Assembly (NCBI RefSeq): GCF_001571105.1
Contig: NZ_BCTD01000012.1
Reading direction: 5' to 3' (one strand)
Source: Azotobacter vinelandii
GTDB lineage: Bacteria > Pseudomonadota > Gammaproteobacteria > Pseudomonadales > Pseudomonadaceae
DNA: 64,000 bases
Part shown: positions 33,961 through 42,942 of the stretch, piece by piece
How the letters are laid out: each line of letters opens with the position of its first letter
Numbering within the stretch: position 1 is the first letter of the stretch
Program-made: the position numbers and the translations under genes
Notes under the pieces: generated by a model
The model's database searches: none
What the model saw: only the letters and a program-made list of their open reading frames with translations
What the model was told of the DNA's origin: nothing

Positions 33961-35409
33961 GTGAATCAGAAGCCCGACCAGTGTCTTGGTGAATGGATTG
34001 ACCGTGAAGCGCTCGCTGAGGCGATGATCCCGCTGATCGGTCAGCTCTATCGCAACAACAACGTGGTGACCTCGATTTTCGGACGTCCCCTGATCAACCA
34101 GTCCGTGATCGCGGTCCTCAAGGCCCATCGCTTCGCCCGCCACCGCCAGACCGACGAGGCCGAGCTTTCGGTGCACGAGACCTTCCCGATCCTCAAGGCC
34201 ATGAGCGAGCTGAAGCTCGGCGCCGCTTCCGTCGATCTGGGCAAGATGGTCGGCAAGTACCGGGAGGCCGGTGCCGGTCGCTCCGTCGAGCAGTTCGTGC
34301 GCGACGAGCTGTCCGAGGTCGTCGGCAGGCAGAACAGCATCCAGCACAAGGGCAGCGACGTGGTGCTCTATGGCTTCGGCCGCATCGGCCGCCTGCTGGC
34401 GCGCATCCTGATCCAGAAGACCGGCGGCGGCGACGGACTGCGCCTGCGCGCCATCGTCGTGCGCAAGGGCGCCGACAACGATCTGGCCAAGCGCGCCAGC
34501 CTGTTGCGCCGTGACTCGGTGCACGGCCCGTTCGAAGGCACCATCACCGTGGACGAGGAAAGCAATACCATCCTCGCCAACGGCAACCTGATCCAGGTGA
34601 TCTACTCCAACGACCCGACCTCCGTCGATTACACCCAGTACGGCATCCAGAGCGCCATCGTGGTCGACAACACCGGCAAGTGGCGCGACGCCGAAGGCCT
34701 CGGCCAGCATCTGAAGTGCCCGGGCGTCGCCCGCGTGGTACTGACCGCTCCGGGCAAGGGGGCGCTGAAGAACATCGTGCATGGCATCAACCATCGCGAC
34801 ATCACCGACGAGGACAAGATCGTCTCCGCGGCTTCCTGCACCACCAATGCCATCGTGCCGGTGCTGAAGGCGGTGAACGACAAGTTCGGCATCGTCAATG
34901 GTCACGTGGAGACCGTGCACTCCTACACCAACGACCAGAACCTGATCGACAACTTCCACAAGGGCAGCCGCCGCGGTCGAAGCGCTCCGCTGAACATGGT
35001 GATCACCGAGACCGGGGCGGCCACCGCCGCGGCCAAGGCCCTGCCCGAGTTGAAGGGCAAGCTGACCGGCAACGCGATTCGCGTGCCGACGCCGAACGTT
35101 TCCATGGCGATCCTCAACCTGAACCTGGAAAAGTCCACCAGCCGCGACGAGATCAACGAATACCTGCGTCAGGTGGCGATGTTCTCCGAACTGCACAAGC
35201 AGATCGACTTCGTCAACTCGTCCGAGGTGGTATCCACCGACTTCGTCGGTTCCCGCCATGCCGGGGTGGTGGATGCCGAAGCCACCATCTGCACCGACAA
35301 TCGAGTCGTGCTCTATGTCTGGTACGACAACGAGTTCGGCTACAGTTGCCAGGTGGTACGCGTGCTCGAGGAAATAGCCGGAGTCAATCCGCCGGTTTTC
35401 CCCAACTGA
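33961..35409 (+). CDS. gap: Glyceraldehyde-3-phosphate dehydrogenase, long form with N-terminal extension
   Basis: This 482-residue enzyme interconverts glyceraldehyde-3-phosphate and 1,3-bisphosphoglycerate. The dehydrogenase proper begins near residue 135 (VVLYGFGRIGRLLARIL); catalytic C293 lies in SAASCTTNAIVPVLK, with VHSYTNDQNLID and WYDNEFGYS further on. A helical extension of about 130 residues precedes it (EWIDREALAEAMIPLIGQLYR; AELSVHETFPILKAMSELK), not found in ordinary GAPDH. AAGAAGG lies eight bases before GTG 33961; the nearer TTG is too close. Pseudomonads carry a similar second GAPDH beside mfd, thought gluconeogenic. Confidence 0.93.
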   Translation: MNQKPDQCLGEWIDREALAEAMIPLIGQLYRNNNVVTSIFGRPLINQSVIAVLKAHRFARHRQTDEAELSVHETFPILKAMSELKLGAASVDLGKMVGKYREAGAGRSVEQFVRDELSEVVGRQNSIQHKGSDVVLYGFGRIGRLLARILIQKTGGGDGLRLRAIVVRKGADNDLAKRASLLRRDSVHGPFEGTITVDEESNTILANGNLIQVIYSNDPTSVDYTQYGIQSAIVVDNTGKWRDAEGLGQHLKCPGVARVVLTAPGKGALKNIVHGINHRDITDEDKIVSAASCTTNAIVPVLKAVNDKFGIVNGHVETVHSYTNDQNLIDNFHKGSRRGRSAPLNMVITETGAATAAAKALPELKGKLTGNAIRVPTPNVSMAILNLNLEKSTSRDEINEYLRQVAMFSELHKQIDFVNSSEVVSTDFVGSRHAGVVDAEATICTDNRVVLYVWYDNEFGYSCQVVRVLEEIAGVNPPVFPN

Positions 35410-35422
35410 TCGTTACAAGACA

Positions 35423-35454
35423 CGAAAACGGGAGCCCATGGGCTCCCGTTTTCG
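35423..35454 (+). terminator. Strong terminator after gap
   Basis: AAAACGGGAGCCC (35425-35437) and GGGCTCCCGTTTT (35440-35452) pair perfectly and are extended by CG on both sides to about 15 bp. The A-run and T-run at its borders allow function in both directions. Confidence 0.9.
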
Positions 35455-35538
35455 TTTGGGCTCTTCGCACGTCCCTGTCACTGCACATGCCAAAAAGAAA
35501 AATTCTCTTCAAGAAACCATAAAAAACAAGCTCTTGGG

Positions 35539-35567
35539 TGGTTATCACCCCACGGCATCCCTATAAT
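35539..35567 (+). promoter_or_regulatory. Probable nqr operon promoter
   Basis: A consensus -10 TATAAT lies at 35562-35567. At 17 bp upstream is TGGTTA (35539-35544), a poor -35, so an activator may be needed. The predicted leader of nqrA is about 128 nt and T-rich near 35575. The remaining intergenic DNA (35455-35538) is AT-rich and unexplained. Confidence 0.45.
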
Positions 35568-35701
35568 CGGGCGGATTTTTTTCCTGGATTCGAAGACTGC
35601 AGAGCGCAGGAACGGTTGCGGCTTGCCGCGCCGTTTCTTGATCAATGCTGTCTTGAGTCCTGAAATTTTGCTTTTAAATCAATGGGTTAGGCCTTGAACC
35701 T

Positions 35702-37039
35702 ATGATCAGAATCAAACGAGGGCTCGACTTGCCCATCACAGGCGAGCCGACGCAGCGCATAGAAGCTGCGAGACCGGTTCGCAGCGTAGCCGTGATAGGC
35801 TTCGACTATCACGGCATGAAGCCAACCATGAACGTGCAGGTCGGCGACCGGGTCAAGCTCGGTCAAGTCCTGTTCAGCGACAAGAGGACCCCCGGGGTTC
35901 AATACACCGCTCCGGGGGCCGGGGTCGTCAGCGCCATCCACCGCGGTGCCCAGCGCGTCCTCCAGTCGGTGGTCATCGACCTGGAGGGCGACGAAGAGGA
36001 AATCTTCGTCCAGTATCCGCAGGAGCAACTGGAAAGCCTGAGCAGCGAGCAAGTACGCGAGAATCTGCAGCGTTCCGGGCTTTGGACCGCGTTGCGTACC
36101 CGTCCGTTCAGTCGCGTACCGGCTATCGACGCGACGCCCAGTTCGATCTTCGTCACCGCGCTCGACACCCATCCGCTGGCGGCGAATCCGGCGCTGATCA
36201 TCACCGAGCGGGCGGCGGATTTCGAGAACGGTCTCAAGGTGCTCGGCAATCTCGCCGGGGTCTACCTGTGCAAGGCCGACCGTGTCGCCTTGCCCGGCGA
36301 ACAACTGGCCAAGGTGCGGGCCGAGGCTTTCGCCGGTCCGCATCCGGCCGGCCTGGCCGGTACCCACATCCACTTCCTCGATCCGGTCGGCAGCGGCAAG
36401 ACCGTCTGGACCATCAACTATCAGGATGTGATCGCCATCGGCAAGCTGTTCACCAGCGGCCGGTTGTCGGTCGAGCGCGTCGTCGCCCTGGGCGGGCCGG
36501 TGGTCGAGCGTCCGCGCCTGCTGCGTACCCGCCTGGGCGCCTGCCTCGACGAACTGACCGCCGGCGAATTGCAGCCCGGCTACAACCGTGTGGTGTCCGG
36601 CTCGCTGCTCGGCGGCCGCACGGCGCACGGTGCCTTCGCCTACCTTGGTCGCTACCACCTGCAGGTGTCCTGCCTGAGGGAGGGCGACGAGCGGGAGCTG
36701 CTGCATTACCTGCGCGCGGGCACGGAGAAGCATTCGCTGCTCAACGTGTTCGTTTCCAAATTGGCGGAGGACAAGCGCTTCGCCTTTTCCACCACCACCA
36801 ACGGCAGCCCGCGCGCCATGGTGCCGGTCGGCAACTACGAAGAGGTGATGCCGCTGGATATCCTGCCGACCCAGTTGCTGCGCAGCCTGATCGTCGGCGA
36901 CACCGAGATGGCGCAGAAGCTCGGCGCGCTGGAGCTGGACGAAGAGGATCTGGCCCTGTGCAGCTATGTCTGTGCCGGCAAGTACGAGTACGGCCCGATT
37001 CTCCGGGACAACCTCACCCGTATCGAGAAAGAGGGTTGA
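35702..37039 (+). CDS. nqrA: Na+-translocating NADH:quinone reductase subunit A
   Basis: NqrA is the peripheral cytoplasmic subunit of the Na+-pumping respiratory complex, which oxidises NADH, reduces ubiquinone and exports Na+. It has 445 residues, starting MIRIKRGLDLPITGEPTQ, with the Rnf/Nqr barrel-sandwich segment QVGDRVKLGQVLFSDKR and GVQYTAPGAGVVSAI. TLPLDILPTQL-like sequence (MPLDILPTQLLRSL) is near residue 385 and a CSYVCAGKYEYG end follows. It is the first gene of the eight-gene nqrABCDEF-apbE-nqrM run, three bases before nqrB. AGG lies nine bases before the start. Confidence 0.96.
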   Translation: MIRIKRGLDLPITGEPTQRIEAARPVRSVAVIGFDYHGMKPTMNVQVGDRVKLGQVLFSDKRTPGVQYTAPGAGVVSAIHRGAQRVLQSVVIDLEGDEEEIFVQYPQEQLESLSSEQVRENLQRSGLWTALRTRPFSRVPAIDATPSSIFVTALDTHPLAANPALIITERAADFENGLKVLGNLAGVYLCKADRVALPGEQLAKVRAEAFAGPHPAGLAGTHIHFLDPVGSGKTVWTINYQDVIAIGKLFTSGRLSVERVVALGGPVVERPRLLRTRLGACLDELTAGELQPGYNRVVSGSLLGGRTAHGAFAYLGRYHLQVSCLREGDERELLHYLRAGTEKHSLLNVFVSKLAEDKRFAFSTTTNGSPRAMVPVGNYEEVMPLDILPTQLLRSLIVGDTEMAQKLGALELDEEDLALCSYVCAGKYEYGPILRDNLTRIEKEG

Positions 37040-37042
37040 TCG

Positions 37043-38254
37043 ATGGTAATCCGAGCGTTTCTCGATAAGATCGAGCACAATTTCGAAAAGGGCGGCAGAT
37101 TCGAGAAGTGGTACGCCCTTTACGAGGCCGTCGATACCTTCCTCTACCGCCCGGCCAGCGTGACCAAGACCACTGCCCATGTGCGCGATGGCATCGATCT
37201 CAAGCGGATGATGATCCTGGTCTGGCTCTGTACCTTCCCGGCGATGTTCTTCGGCATGTGGAACACCGGCTACCAGGCCAACCTGATCTTCGCCGGAAAC
37301 CCCGAACTGCTGGCGGCCCAGGGTGGCTGGCGTTTCGCCCTGACCGGCGCCCTGGCCGGATTCGATCCGAACAGCCTGTGGGACTGTTTCGTGCAGGGGG
37401 CTGCCTACTTCCTGCCGATCTATGCGGTGACCTTCATCGTCGGCGGCTTCTGGGAAGTGCTGTTCGCTTCGGTGCGCAAGCATGAGATCAACGAGGGCTT
37501 CTTCGTCACCTCCGTGCTGTTCTCCCTGACCCTGCCGCCGAGCATTCCCCTCTGGCAGGTGGCCATGGGCATCAGTTTCGGCGTGGTGATCGGCAAGGAA
37601 GTGTTCGGCGGTACGGGCAAGAACTTCCTCAACCCGGCGCTGGTCGGCCGGGCTTTCCTGTTCTTCGCCTACCCGGCGCAACTGTCCGGCGATGGCGTGT
37701 GGACCGCCGTCGATGGCTATGCCGGCGCCACCGCCCTCAGCCTGGCCGCTGCCGGGGGTGTCGAAGGCGTGGTGTCCGCCGGTGTCAGTTGGATGGATGC
37801 CTTCCTGGGCATCGAGCAGGGCTCCATCGGCGAGACCAGCACCCTGGCCATCCTCATCGGCGGTGCCGTGCTGTTGCTGACCAAGATCGCAGCCTGGCGC
37901 ATCGTCGCCGGCGTGATGGTCGGCATGGTCGTCCTGAGCAGCCTGTTCAACCTGATCGGCTCCGATACCAACCCCATGTTCGCCATGCCCTGGTACTGGC
38001 ATCTGGTCGCCGGCGGCTTCGCCTTCGGCACGCTGTTCATGGCCACCGATCCGGTTTCGGCATCCATGACCAATACCGGCAAGTGGGCGTTCGGCATCCT
38101 CATCGGGGTGATGGTCGTATTGATTCGTGTGGTCAACCCGGCCTTCCCCGAGGGCATGATGCTGGCGATCCTGTTCGGCAACCTGTGCGCACCGCTGATC
38201 GACCACTTCGTCGTTCAGGCCAACATCAAGCGGAGGCTGGCACGCAATGTCTAA
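37043..38254 (+). CDS. nqrB: Na+-NQR subunit B (membrane, covalent FMN)
   Basis: This 403-residue polytopic subunit carries riboflavin and one phosphoester-bound FMN. It has about ten transmembrane segments. The flavin acceptor is T230 in the ApbE recognition motif DGYAGAT. Other conserved parts are VTKTTAHVRDG near residue 40, KEVFGGTGKNFLNPALVGRA near residue 185 and TDPVSASMTNTGKW near residue 335. It overlaps nqrC by eight bases. Confidence 0.96.
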   Translation: MVIRAFLDKIEHNFEKGGRFEKWYALYEAVDTFLYRPASVTKTTAHVRDGIDLKRMMILVWLCTFPAMFFGMWNTGYQANLIFAGNPELLAAQGGWRFALTGALAGFDPNSLWDCFVQGAAYFLPIYAVTFIVGGFWEVLFASVRKHEINEGFFVTSVLFSLTLPPSIPLWQVAMGISFGVVIGKEVFGGTGKNFLNPALVGRAFLFFAYPAQLSGDGVWTAVDGYAGATALSLAAAGGVEGVVSAGVSWMDAFLGIEQGSIGETSTLAILIGGAVLLLTKIAAWRIVAGVMVGMVVLSSLFNLIGSDTNPMFAMPWYWHLVAGGFAFGTLFMATDPVSASMTNTGKWAFGILIGVMVVLIRVVNPAFPEGMMLAILFGNLCAPLIDHFVVQANIKRRLARNV

Positions 38255-39035
38255 TCAGAAAGAATCCACCGTCCGCACGCTGACGGTGGCCCTGGTGGTC
38301 TGCCTGGTGTGTTCGGTGTTCGTCGCCGGCGCAGCCGTGGCACTGAAGTCGACCCAGGTCGAGAACAAGGAGCTGGACAAGCAGCGCAGCATCCTGGCGA
38401 TCGCCGGGCTCGGCGATGCCGACCTGTCCGGCAGGCAGGTCAAGGAGCTGTACAAGGAGCGCATCGTCGCCAAGGTGGTGGACCTGGAAAGCGGCAGGTT
38501 CAGCGATGCGCAGGACGCGAGCACCTTCGATCCGCTCAAGGCGGCCAAGGATTCCAAGCTGTCCGATGCCTTGCCGGGCGAGCAGGACATCGCCTCGATC
38601 AAGCGCCGCGAGCGCTTCACCACCGTTTATCTGGTGGAGAAGGATGGCCGGCTCGATACCCTGATCCTGCCGGTACGCGGCTACGGCCTGTGGTCGACCC
38701 TGTACGGCTTCATGGCGCTCAAGGGCGACCTGAATACCGTGGCCGGCATGGGCTTCTACCAGCATGCCGAGACTCCCGGTCTGGGCGGCGAGGTGGACAA
38801 TCCGAAATGGAAGGCCCTGTGGCCGGGCAAGACCCTGTTCGACGAGGATGGCCGCCTGGCTGTGGACATCGTCAAGGGCAACGTCGATTCGCAAAACCCG
38901 AAGGCAATCCATCAGGTCGACGGCCTGGCCGGCGCGACCTTGACCAGCAACGGTGTCGAGAATCTGCTGCGCTTCTGGCTCGGTCAGAAGGGTTTTGGTC
39001 CGTTTATCGCTAACCTGCGCAATGGGGGGGCCTGA
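38247..39035 (+). CDS. nqrC: Na+-NQR subunit C (covalent FMN)
   Basis: This 262-residue subunit has one N-terminal transmembrane helix (about residues 11-34) and a periplasmic FMN domain. The FMN-bearing threonine is T231 in DGLAGATLTSNGV. The stretch GYGLWSTLYGFMALKGDLNTVAGM and ETPGLGGEVDNPKWK are family signatures. It starts within nqrB and is followed two bases later by nqrD. Confidence 0.96.
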   Translation: MSNQKESTVRTLTVALVVCLVCSVFVAGAAVALKSTQVENKELDKQRSILAIAGLGDADLSGRQVKELYKERIVAKVVDLESGRFSDAQDASTFDPLKAAKDSKLSDALPGEQDIASIKRRERFTTVYLVEKDGRLDTLILPVRGYGLWSTLYGFMALKGDLNTVAGMGFYQHAETPGLGGEVDNPKWKALWPGKTLFDEDGRLAVDIVKGNVDSQNPKAIHQVDGLAGATLTSNGVENLLRFWLGQKGFGPFIANLRNGGA

Positions 39036-39037
39036 GC

Positions 39038-39706
39038 ATGGCGCAACCGACCATCAAGGAAGTCCTGTTAAATCCGATCTTCAGCAACAACCCCATCGGC
39101 CTGCAGATCCTCGGTATCTGTTCGGCGCTGGCGGTCACCTCGAACCTGAAGACCGCGCTGGTGATGGCCATCGGGCTGACCCTGGTGACGGCCTGCTCGA
39201 GCATGTTCATCTCGATGATCCGCAGCCAGATCCCCAGTTCGATCCGCATGATCGTGCAGATGGTGATCATCGCCTCGCTGGTGATCGTGGTCGACCAGTT
39301 GCTCAAGGCCTTCGCCTACGGGCTGTCCAAGCAGCTCTCGGTGTTCGTCGGCCTGATCATCACCAACTGCATCGTGATGGGGCGTGCCGAGGCCTTCGCC
39401 ATGCAGAACCCGCCGGCCCTGTCGTTCTACGATGGTATCGGCAACGGCCTGGGCTATAGCGTCATGCTGATCGTGCTGGGCTTTTTCCGCGAGTTGTTCG
39501 GCGCCGGCAAACTGTTCGGCTTCACCATCATTCCGGTCGTCAACGACGGTGGCTGGTATCAGCCCAACGGGCTGCTGCTGTTGCCGCCCTCGGCCTTCTT
39601 CCTCATCGGTCTGATCGTCTGGGGCCTGCGCACCTGGAGGCGGGATCAGGTCGAGAAGCCGGCCTACCGCCTGGCCCCGCAGGTCTCGAACAAGGAGGCT
39701 TACTAA
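39038..39706 (+). CDS. nqrD: Na+-NQR subunit D
   Basis: This 222-residue integral membrane subunit has six predicted helices and is homologous to NqrE in inverted topology. The pair binds an iron centre between them through cysteines in half-helices. The conserved segment ITNCIVMGRAEAFAMQNPP near residue 107 includes one such cysteine; CSALAVTSNLKTALVM near residue 28 includes another. The stop overlaps the nqrE start by one base (TAATG). Confidence 0.96.
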   Translation: MAQPTIKEVLLNPIFSNNPIGLQILGICSALAVTSNLKTALVMAIGLTLVTACSSMFISMIRSQIPSSIRMIVQMVIIASLVIVVDQLLKAFAYGLSKQLSVFVGLIITNCIVMGRAEAFAMQNPPALSFYDGIGNGLGYSVMLIVLGFFRELFGAGKLFGFTIIPVVNDGGWYQPNGLLLLPPSAFFLIGLIVWGLRTWRRDQVEKPAYRLAPQVSNKEAY

Positions 39707-40314
39707 TGGAGCACTACATCAGCCTGTTCGTGAAGTCCGTGTTCATCGAGAACATGGCCTTGGCGTTCTTCCTCGGCATGTGCACCTTCATCGCCATCTC
39801 CAAGAAGGTGGAGACCGCCATCGGCCTCGGCATCGCGGTCGTGGTGGTCCAGGCCATCACCGTGCCGGCCAACAACCTGCTCTATGCCTATCTGCTCAAG
39901 GAAGGGGCGCTGGCCTGGGCCGGCCTGCCCGACATCGACCTCAGCTTCCTCGGCTTTCTGAGCTACATCGGGGTGATCGCCGCCATCGTGCAGATCCTCG
40001 AGATGCTCCTGGACAAGTACGTACCCTCGCTCTACAACGCGCTGGGCATCTACCTGCCGCTGATCACGGTGAACTGCGCCATCATGGCCGGCTCGCTGTT
40101 CATGGTCGAGCGCGACTACAACTTCCCGGAAAGCGTGGTCTACGGCATCGGCTCGGGTTTCTCCTGGGCGCTGGCCATCGCCTTGCTCGCCGGTATCCGC
40201 GAGAAGCTGAAATACAGCGACGTGCCCGAAGGGCTGCAGGGGCTGGGGATCGCCTTCATCACCATTGGCCTGATGTCCCTCGGCTTCATGTCTTTCTCCG
40301 GCATTCAGCTGTAA
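39706..40314 (+). CDS. nqrE: Na+-NQR subunit E
   Basis: This 202-residue membrane subunit has six helices and pairs with NqrD in the Na+ and electron path. ALAFFLGMCTFIAISKKVETAIG near residue 13 (cysteine at about 25) and TVNCAIMAGSLFMVERDY near residue 119 carry the predicted iron-ligand cysteines. It is 15 bases before nqrF. Confidence 0.96.
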   Translation: MEHYISLFVKSVFIENMALAFFLGMCTFIAISKKVETAIGLGIAVVVVQAITVPANNLLYAYLLKEGALAWAGLPDIDLSFLGFLSYIGVIAAIVQILEMLLDKYVPSLYNALGIYLPLITVNCAIMAGSLFMVERDYNFPESVVYGIGSGFSWALAIALLAGIREKLKYSDVPEGLQGLGIAFITIGLMSLGFMSFSGIQL

Positions 40315-40329
40315 GGATGGGATGAGCAG

Positions 40330-41553
40330 ATGAGTAACGAAATATTCCTCGCCATCGGCATGTTCACCGCCATCGTGCTGGCGCTGGTGGTGATCATCCT
40401 CGCCGCCCGCGCCAGGCTGGTGTCCAGCGGCGACGTGAGCATCGAGATCAACGGCGAGCGCAGCATTACCGTGCCGGCCGGCGGCAAACTGCTGCAGACC
40501 CTGGCGGCCAACAATATCTTCCTGTCCTCCGCCTGCGGTGGCGGTGGCACCTGCGCGCAGTGCAAGTGCGTCGTCGAGTCCGGCGGCGGCGAGATGCTGC
40601 CCACCGAGGAGTCGCACTTCACCCGCCGCCAGGCCAAGGAGGGCTGGCGCCTGTCCTGCCAGACCCCGGTCAAGCAGGACATGAGGATCGAAGTGCCGGA
40701 AGAAGTCTTCGGTGTGAAGAAGTGGGAGTGCACGGTGGAGTCCAACCCCAACGTGGCCACCTTCATCAAGGAACTGACCCTGCGCCTGCCGGAAGGCGAG
40801 AGCGTGGACTTCCGCGCCGGCGGCTATGTCCAGCTGGAGTGCCCGCCGCACGTGGTCCACTACAAGGATTTCGACATCCAGGAGGAATACCGCGGCGACT
40901 GGGACAAGTTCAACATGTGGCGCTTCGTCTCCAAGGTGGACGAGACGACGATCCGCGCCTACTCCATGGCGAACTATCCGGAAGAGAAAGGCATCGTCAA
41001 GTTCAACATCCGCATCGCCTCGCCGCCGCCGAACCGCGACGACATTCCGCCGGGCAAGATGTCTTCCTTCGTGTTCAACCTGAAGCCGGGCGACAAGGTC
41101 ACGGTATACGGTCCCTTCGGTGAGTTCTTCGCCAGGGACACCGATGCCGAGATGGTGTTCATCGGCGGCGGCGCCGGCATGGCGCCGATGCGTTCGCACA
41201 TCTTCGACCAGCTCAAGCGCCTGAAATCCAAGCGCAAGATGAGCTTCTGGTACGGTGCACGCTCCCTGCGCGAGGCCTTCTACGTCGAGGAGTACGATCA
41301 GTTGCAGGCGGAGAACCCGAACTTCCGCTGGCACCTGGCGTTGTCCGACCCGCAGCCCGAGGACAACTGGACGGGGCTGACCGGCTTCATCCACAACGTG
41401 CTCTACGAGAACTGCCTGAAGGACCATCCGGCTCCGGAGGACTGCGAGTTCTACATGTGCGGCCCGCCGATGATGAACGCGGCGGTGATCAAGATGCTGC
41501 TCGATCTGGGCGTCGAACGGGAGAATATCCTGCTCGATGATTTCGGCGGCTAG
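40330..41553 (+). CDS. nqrF: Na+-NQR subunit F (NADH dehydrogenase, 2Fe-2S, FAD)
   Basis: NqrF is the NADH entry point of the complex. It has 407 residues: an N-terminal membrane helix (about 5-27), a ferredoxin domain with iron ligands C69, C75, C78 and C110, an FAD-binding domain with RAYSMANYPEE, and an NADH domain with GGGAGMAPMRSHIF and MCGPPMMNAAVIKML. GGATGGGATGAG precedes the start. ApbE begins two bases after its stop. Confidence 0.97.
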   Translation: MSNEIFLAIGMFTAIVLALVVIILAARARLVSSGDVSIEINGERSITVPAGGKLLQTLAANNIFLSSACGGGGTCAQCKCVVESGGGEMLPTEESHFTRRQAKEGWRLSCQTPVKQDMRIEVPEEVFGVKKWECTVESNPNVATFIKELTLRLPEGESVDFRAGGYVQLECPPHVVHYKDFDIQEEYRGDWDKFNMWRFVSKVDETTIRAYSMANYPEEKGIVKFNIRIASPPPNRDDIPPGKMSSFVFNLKPGDKVTVYGPFGEFFARDTDAEMVFIGGGAGMAPMRSHIFDQLKRLKSKRKMSFWYGARSLREAFYVEEYDQLQAENPNFRWHLALSDPQPEDNWTGLTGFIHNVLYENCLKDHPAPEDCEFYMCGPPMMNAAVIKMLLDLGVERENILLDDFGG

Positions 41554-41555
41554 CG

Positions 41556-42581
41556 GTGGTCGCTGCACTGCTGAAGCCCGCCATCGTGGCTGCCTTGGCG
41601 GCCACGATGGCGGGCTGTATGTTTTCTGAACAGGTGGAAAGCTTCGTCGGCCCGACCATGGGCAGTACCTATTCGGTGAAGTACGTCCAGCGCCGGGGAA
41701 CTCCTGCCAAGGAGGAGTTGCAGCGCGAGACCGAGGCAATCCTGGCCGATCTCGATCGACAGGTGTCCACCTACCGTTCCGACTCGGATATCGAACGCTT
41801 CAACGCGCTTCCCGCGGGCAGTTGCGCAGCGGTGCCGGACGAGGTGCGCACCCTGGTGGCCGCCGGCGAACGTCTTTCCGTGGAGAGCGAGGGCGCGCTG
41901 GATCTGACCGTCGGCCCCCTGCTCGATCTCTGGGGCTTCGGTCCGCACGGCCATGGCGAACAGGTGCCGGATGCCGAGGCGATCGCCGCGGCGCGCCAGC
42001 GCGTGGGGCACCAGTATCTGCGCATCGACGGCGAGCGGTTGTGCAAGGATGCCCCGGTGCAGGTGGATTTCAACAGCATCGCCGCCGGCCATGCGGTCGA
42101 CCGGGTCGCCGCCCGGTTCGAGGCGCTGGGCGTGGACAGCTACCTGGTGGAAATCACCGGCGAACTCAAGGCCAGGGGGCACAAGCCCGACGGCACGCCC
42201 TGGCGGATCGCCATCGAGGCACCCCATGACAACGAACGGGTCGCGCAGCGGATCATCGCCCTCGACGGCTATGCGGTTTCCACATCGGGAGACTACCGCA
42301 ATTTCTTCGAGCAGAATGGCAAGCGCTATTCCCATACGGTGGACCCCAGGCTCGGCGCACCGGTCGCCCACCGGCTGGCCGCGGTGACGGTCGTGGACCC
42401 TTCGGCTCTCCGGGCGGACGGTCTGTCCACTGTCCTGATGGTGCTCGGCGAGGAACGCGGCCTGGCTTTCGCGGAGCAGCGGGGTATCGCCGCCTTTCTG
42501 GTGATTCGTGACGGGCAGGCGTTCGTCACCAAAAGTACGGCAACCTTCGACCGACTGTTCGGCAAGGGAGACAAGCAATGA
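41556..42581 (+). CDS. apbE: FAD:protein FMN transferase ApbE
   Basis: ApbE attaches FMN from FAD to threonine of NqrB and NqrC. It has 341 residues. A lipoprotein signal ends at MAGC (cysteine near residue 21), placing it on the periplasmic side. Family motifs are GPTMGSTYSVKY, DLTVGPLLDLWGFGP, VDFNSIAAGHAVDRVA, and the C-terminal AVTVVDPSALRADGLSTVLMVLG. The GTG start lies two bases beyond nqrF, so it is co-expressed with its substrates. It overlaps nqrM by four bases. Confidence 0.94.
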   Translation: MVAALLKPAIVAALAATMAGCMFSEQVESFVGPTMGSTYSVKYVQRRGTPAKEELQRETEAILADLDRQVSTYRSDSDIERFNALPAGSCAAVPDEVRTLVAAGERLSVESEGALDLTVGPLLDLWGFGPHGHGEQVPDAEAIAAARQRVGHQYLRIDGERLCKDAPVQVDFNSIAAGHAVDRVAARFEALGVDSYLVEITGELKARGHKPDGTPWRIAIEAPHDNERVAQRIIALDGYAVSTSGDYRNFFEQNGKRYSHTVDPRLGAPVAHRLAAVTVVDPSALRADGLSTVLMVLGEERGLAFAEQRGIAAFLVIRDGQAFVTKSTATFDRLFGKGDKQ

Positions 42582-42811
42582 CCTGGGTACTGGTTTTTCT
42601 CGTCATGCTGCTGGTGGTACTGGGCATGTCCATCGGTGTGATCATGGGCCGCAAGCCGATCGCCGGCTCCTGTGGCGGTATCGCCAACCTGGGGATCGAG
42701 AAGGACGACTGTCCCATCTGCGGTGGCGATCAGGACAAGTGCGAAGAGGCGAATGCCGGGAGCGATAAGGCGGCCAAGCCCCGCCTCGCCTATGACGCCA
42801 ACAGGGATTGA
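42578..42811 (+). CDS. nqrM: Na+-NQR maturation protein NqrM
   Basis: This 77-residue protein has one N-terminal transmembrane helix (about 3-23) followed by four conserved cysteines: SCGG, then DDCPICGG and DKC. NqrM is required to assemble the iron centre of NQR in Vibrio. The start overlaps the apbE stop (ATGA). It is the last gene of the operon. Confidence 0.92.
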   Translation: MTWVLVFLVMLLVVLGMSIGVIMGRKPIAGSCGGIANLGIEKDDCPICGGDQDKCEEANAGSDKAAKPRLAYDANRD

Positions 42812-42903
42812 CCGCTCTAGGGCGGGCTGGAGATACCCAAAAGGCCTATAGCGACGGGACCGGCGTTGGAGTATTCAGTCGGGTTCCGAGCGAATTCGTC
42901 AAC

Positions 42904-42931
42904 CGCGCCGGGGGGCGCCCCGGCGCGTTTT
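42904..42931 (+). terminator. Strong GC hairpin with T-tail just before sthA
   Basis: CGCGCCGGGG (42904-42913) and CCCCGGCGCG (42918-42927) form a perfect 10-bp stem with loop GGCG, followed by TTTT (42928-42931). It ends 11 bases before the sthA start and abuts its ribosome binding site AGGAG (42933-42937). It may terminate the nqr operon, or act as an attenuator in an sthA leader. Confidence 0.75.
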
Positions 42932-42942
42932 CAGGAGTAAGT

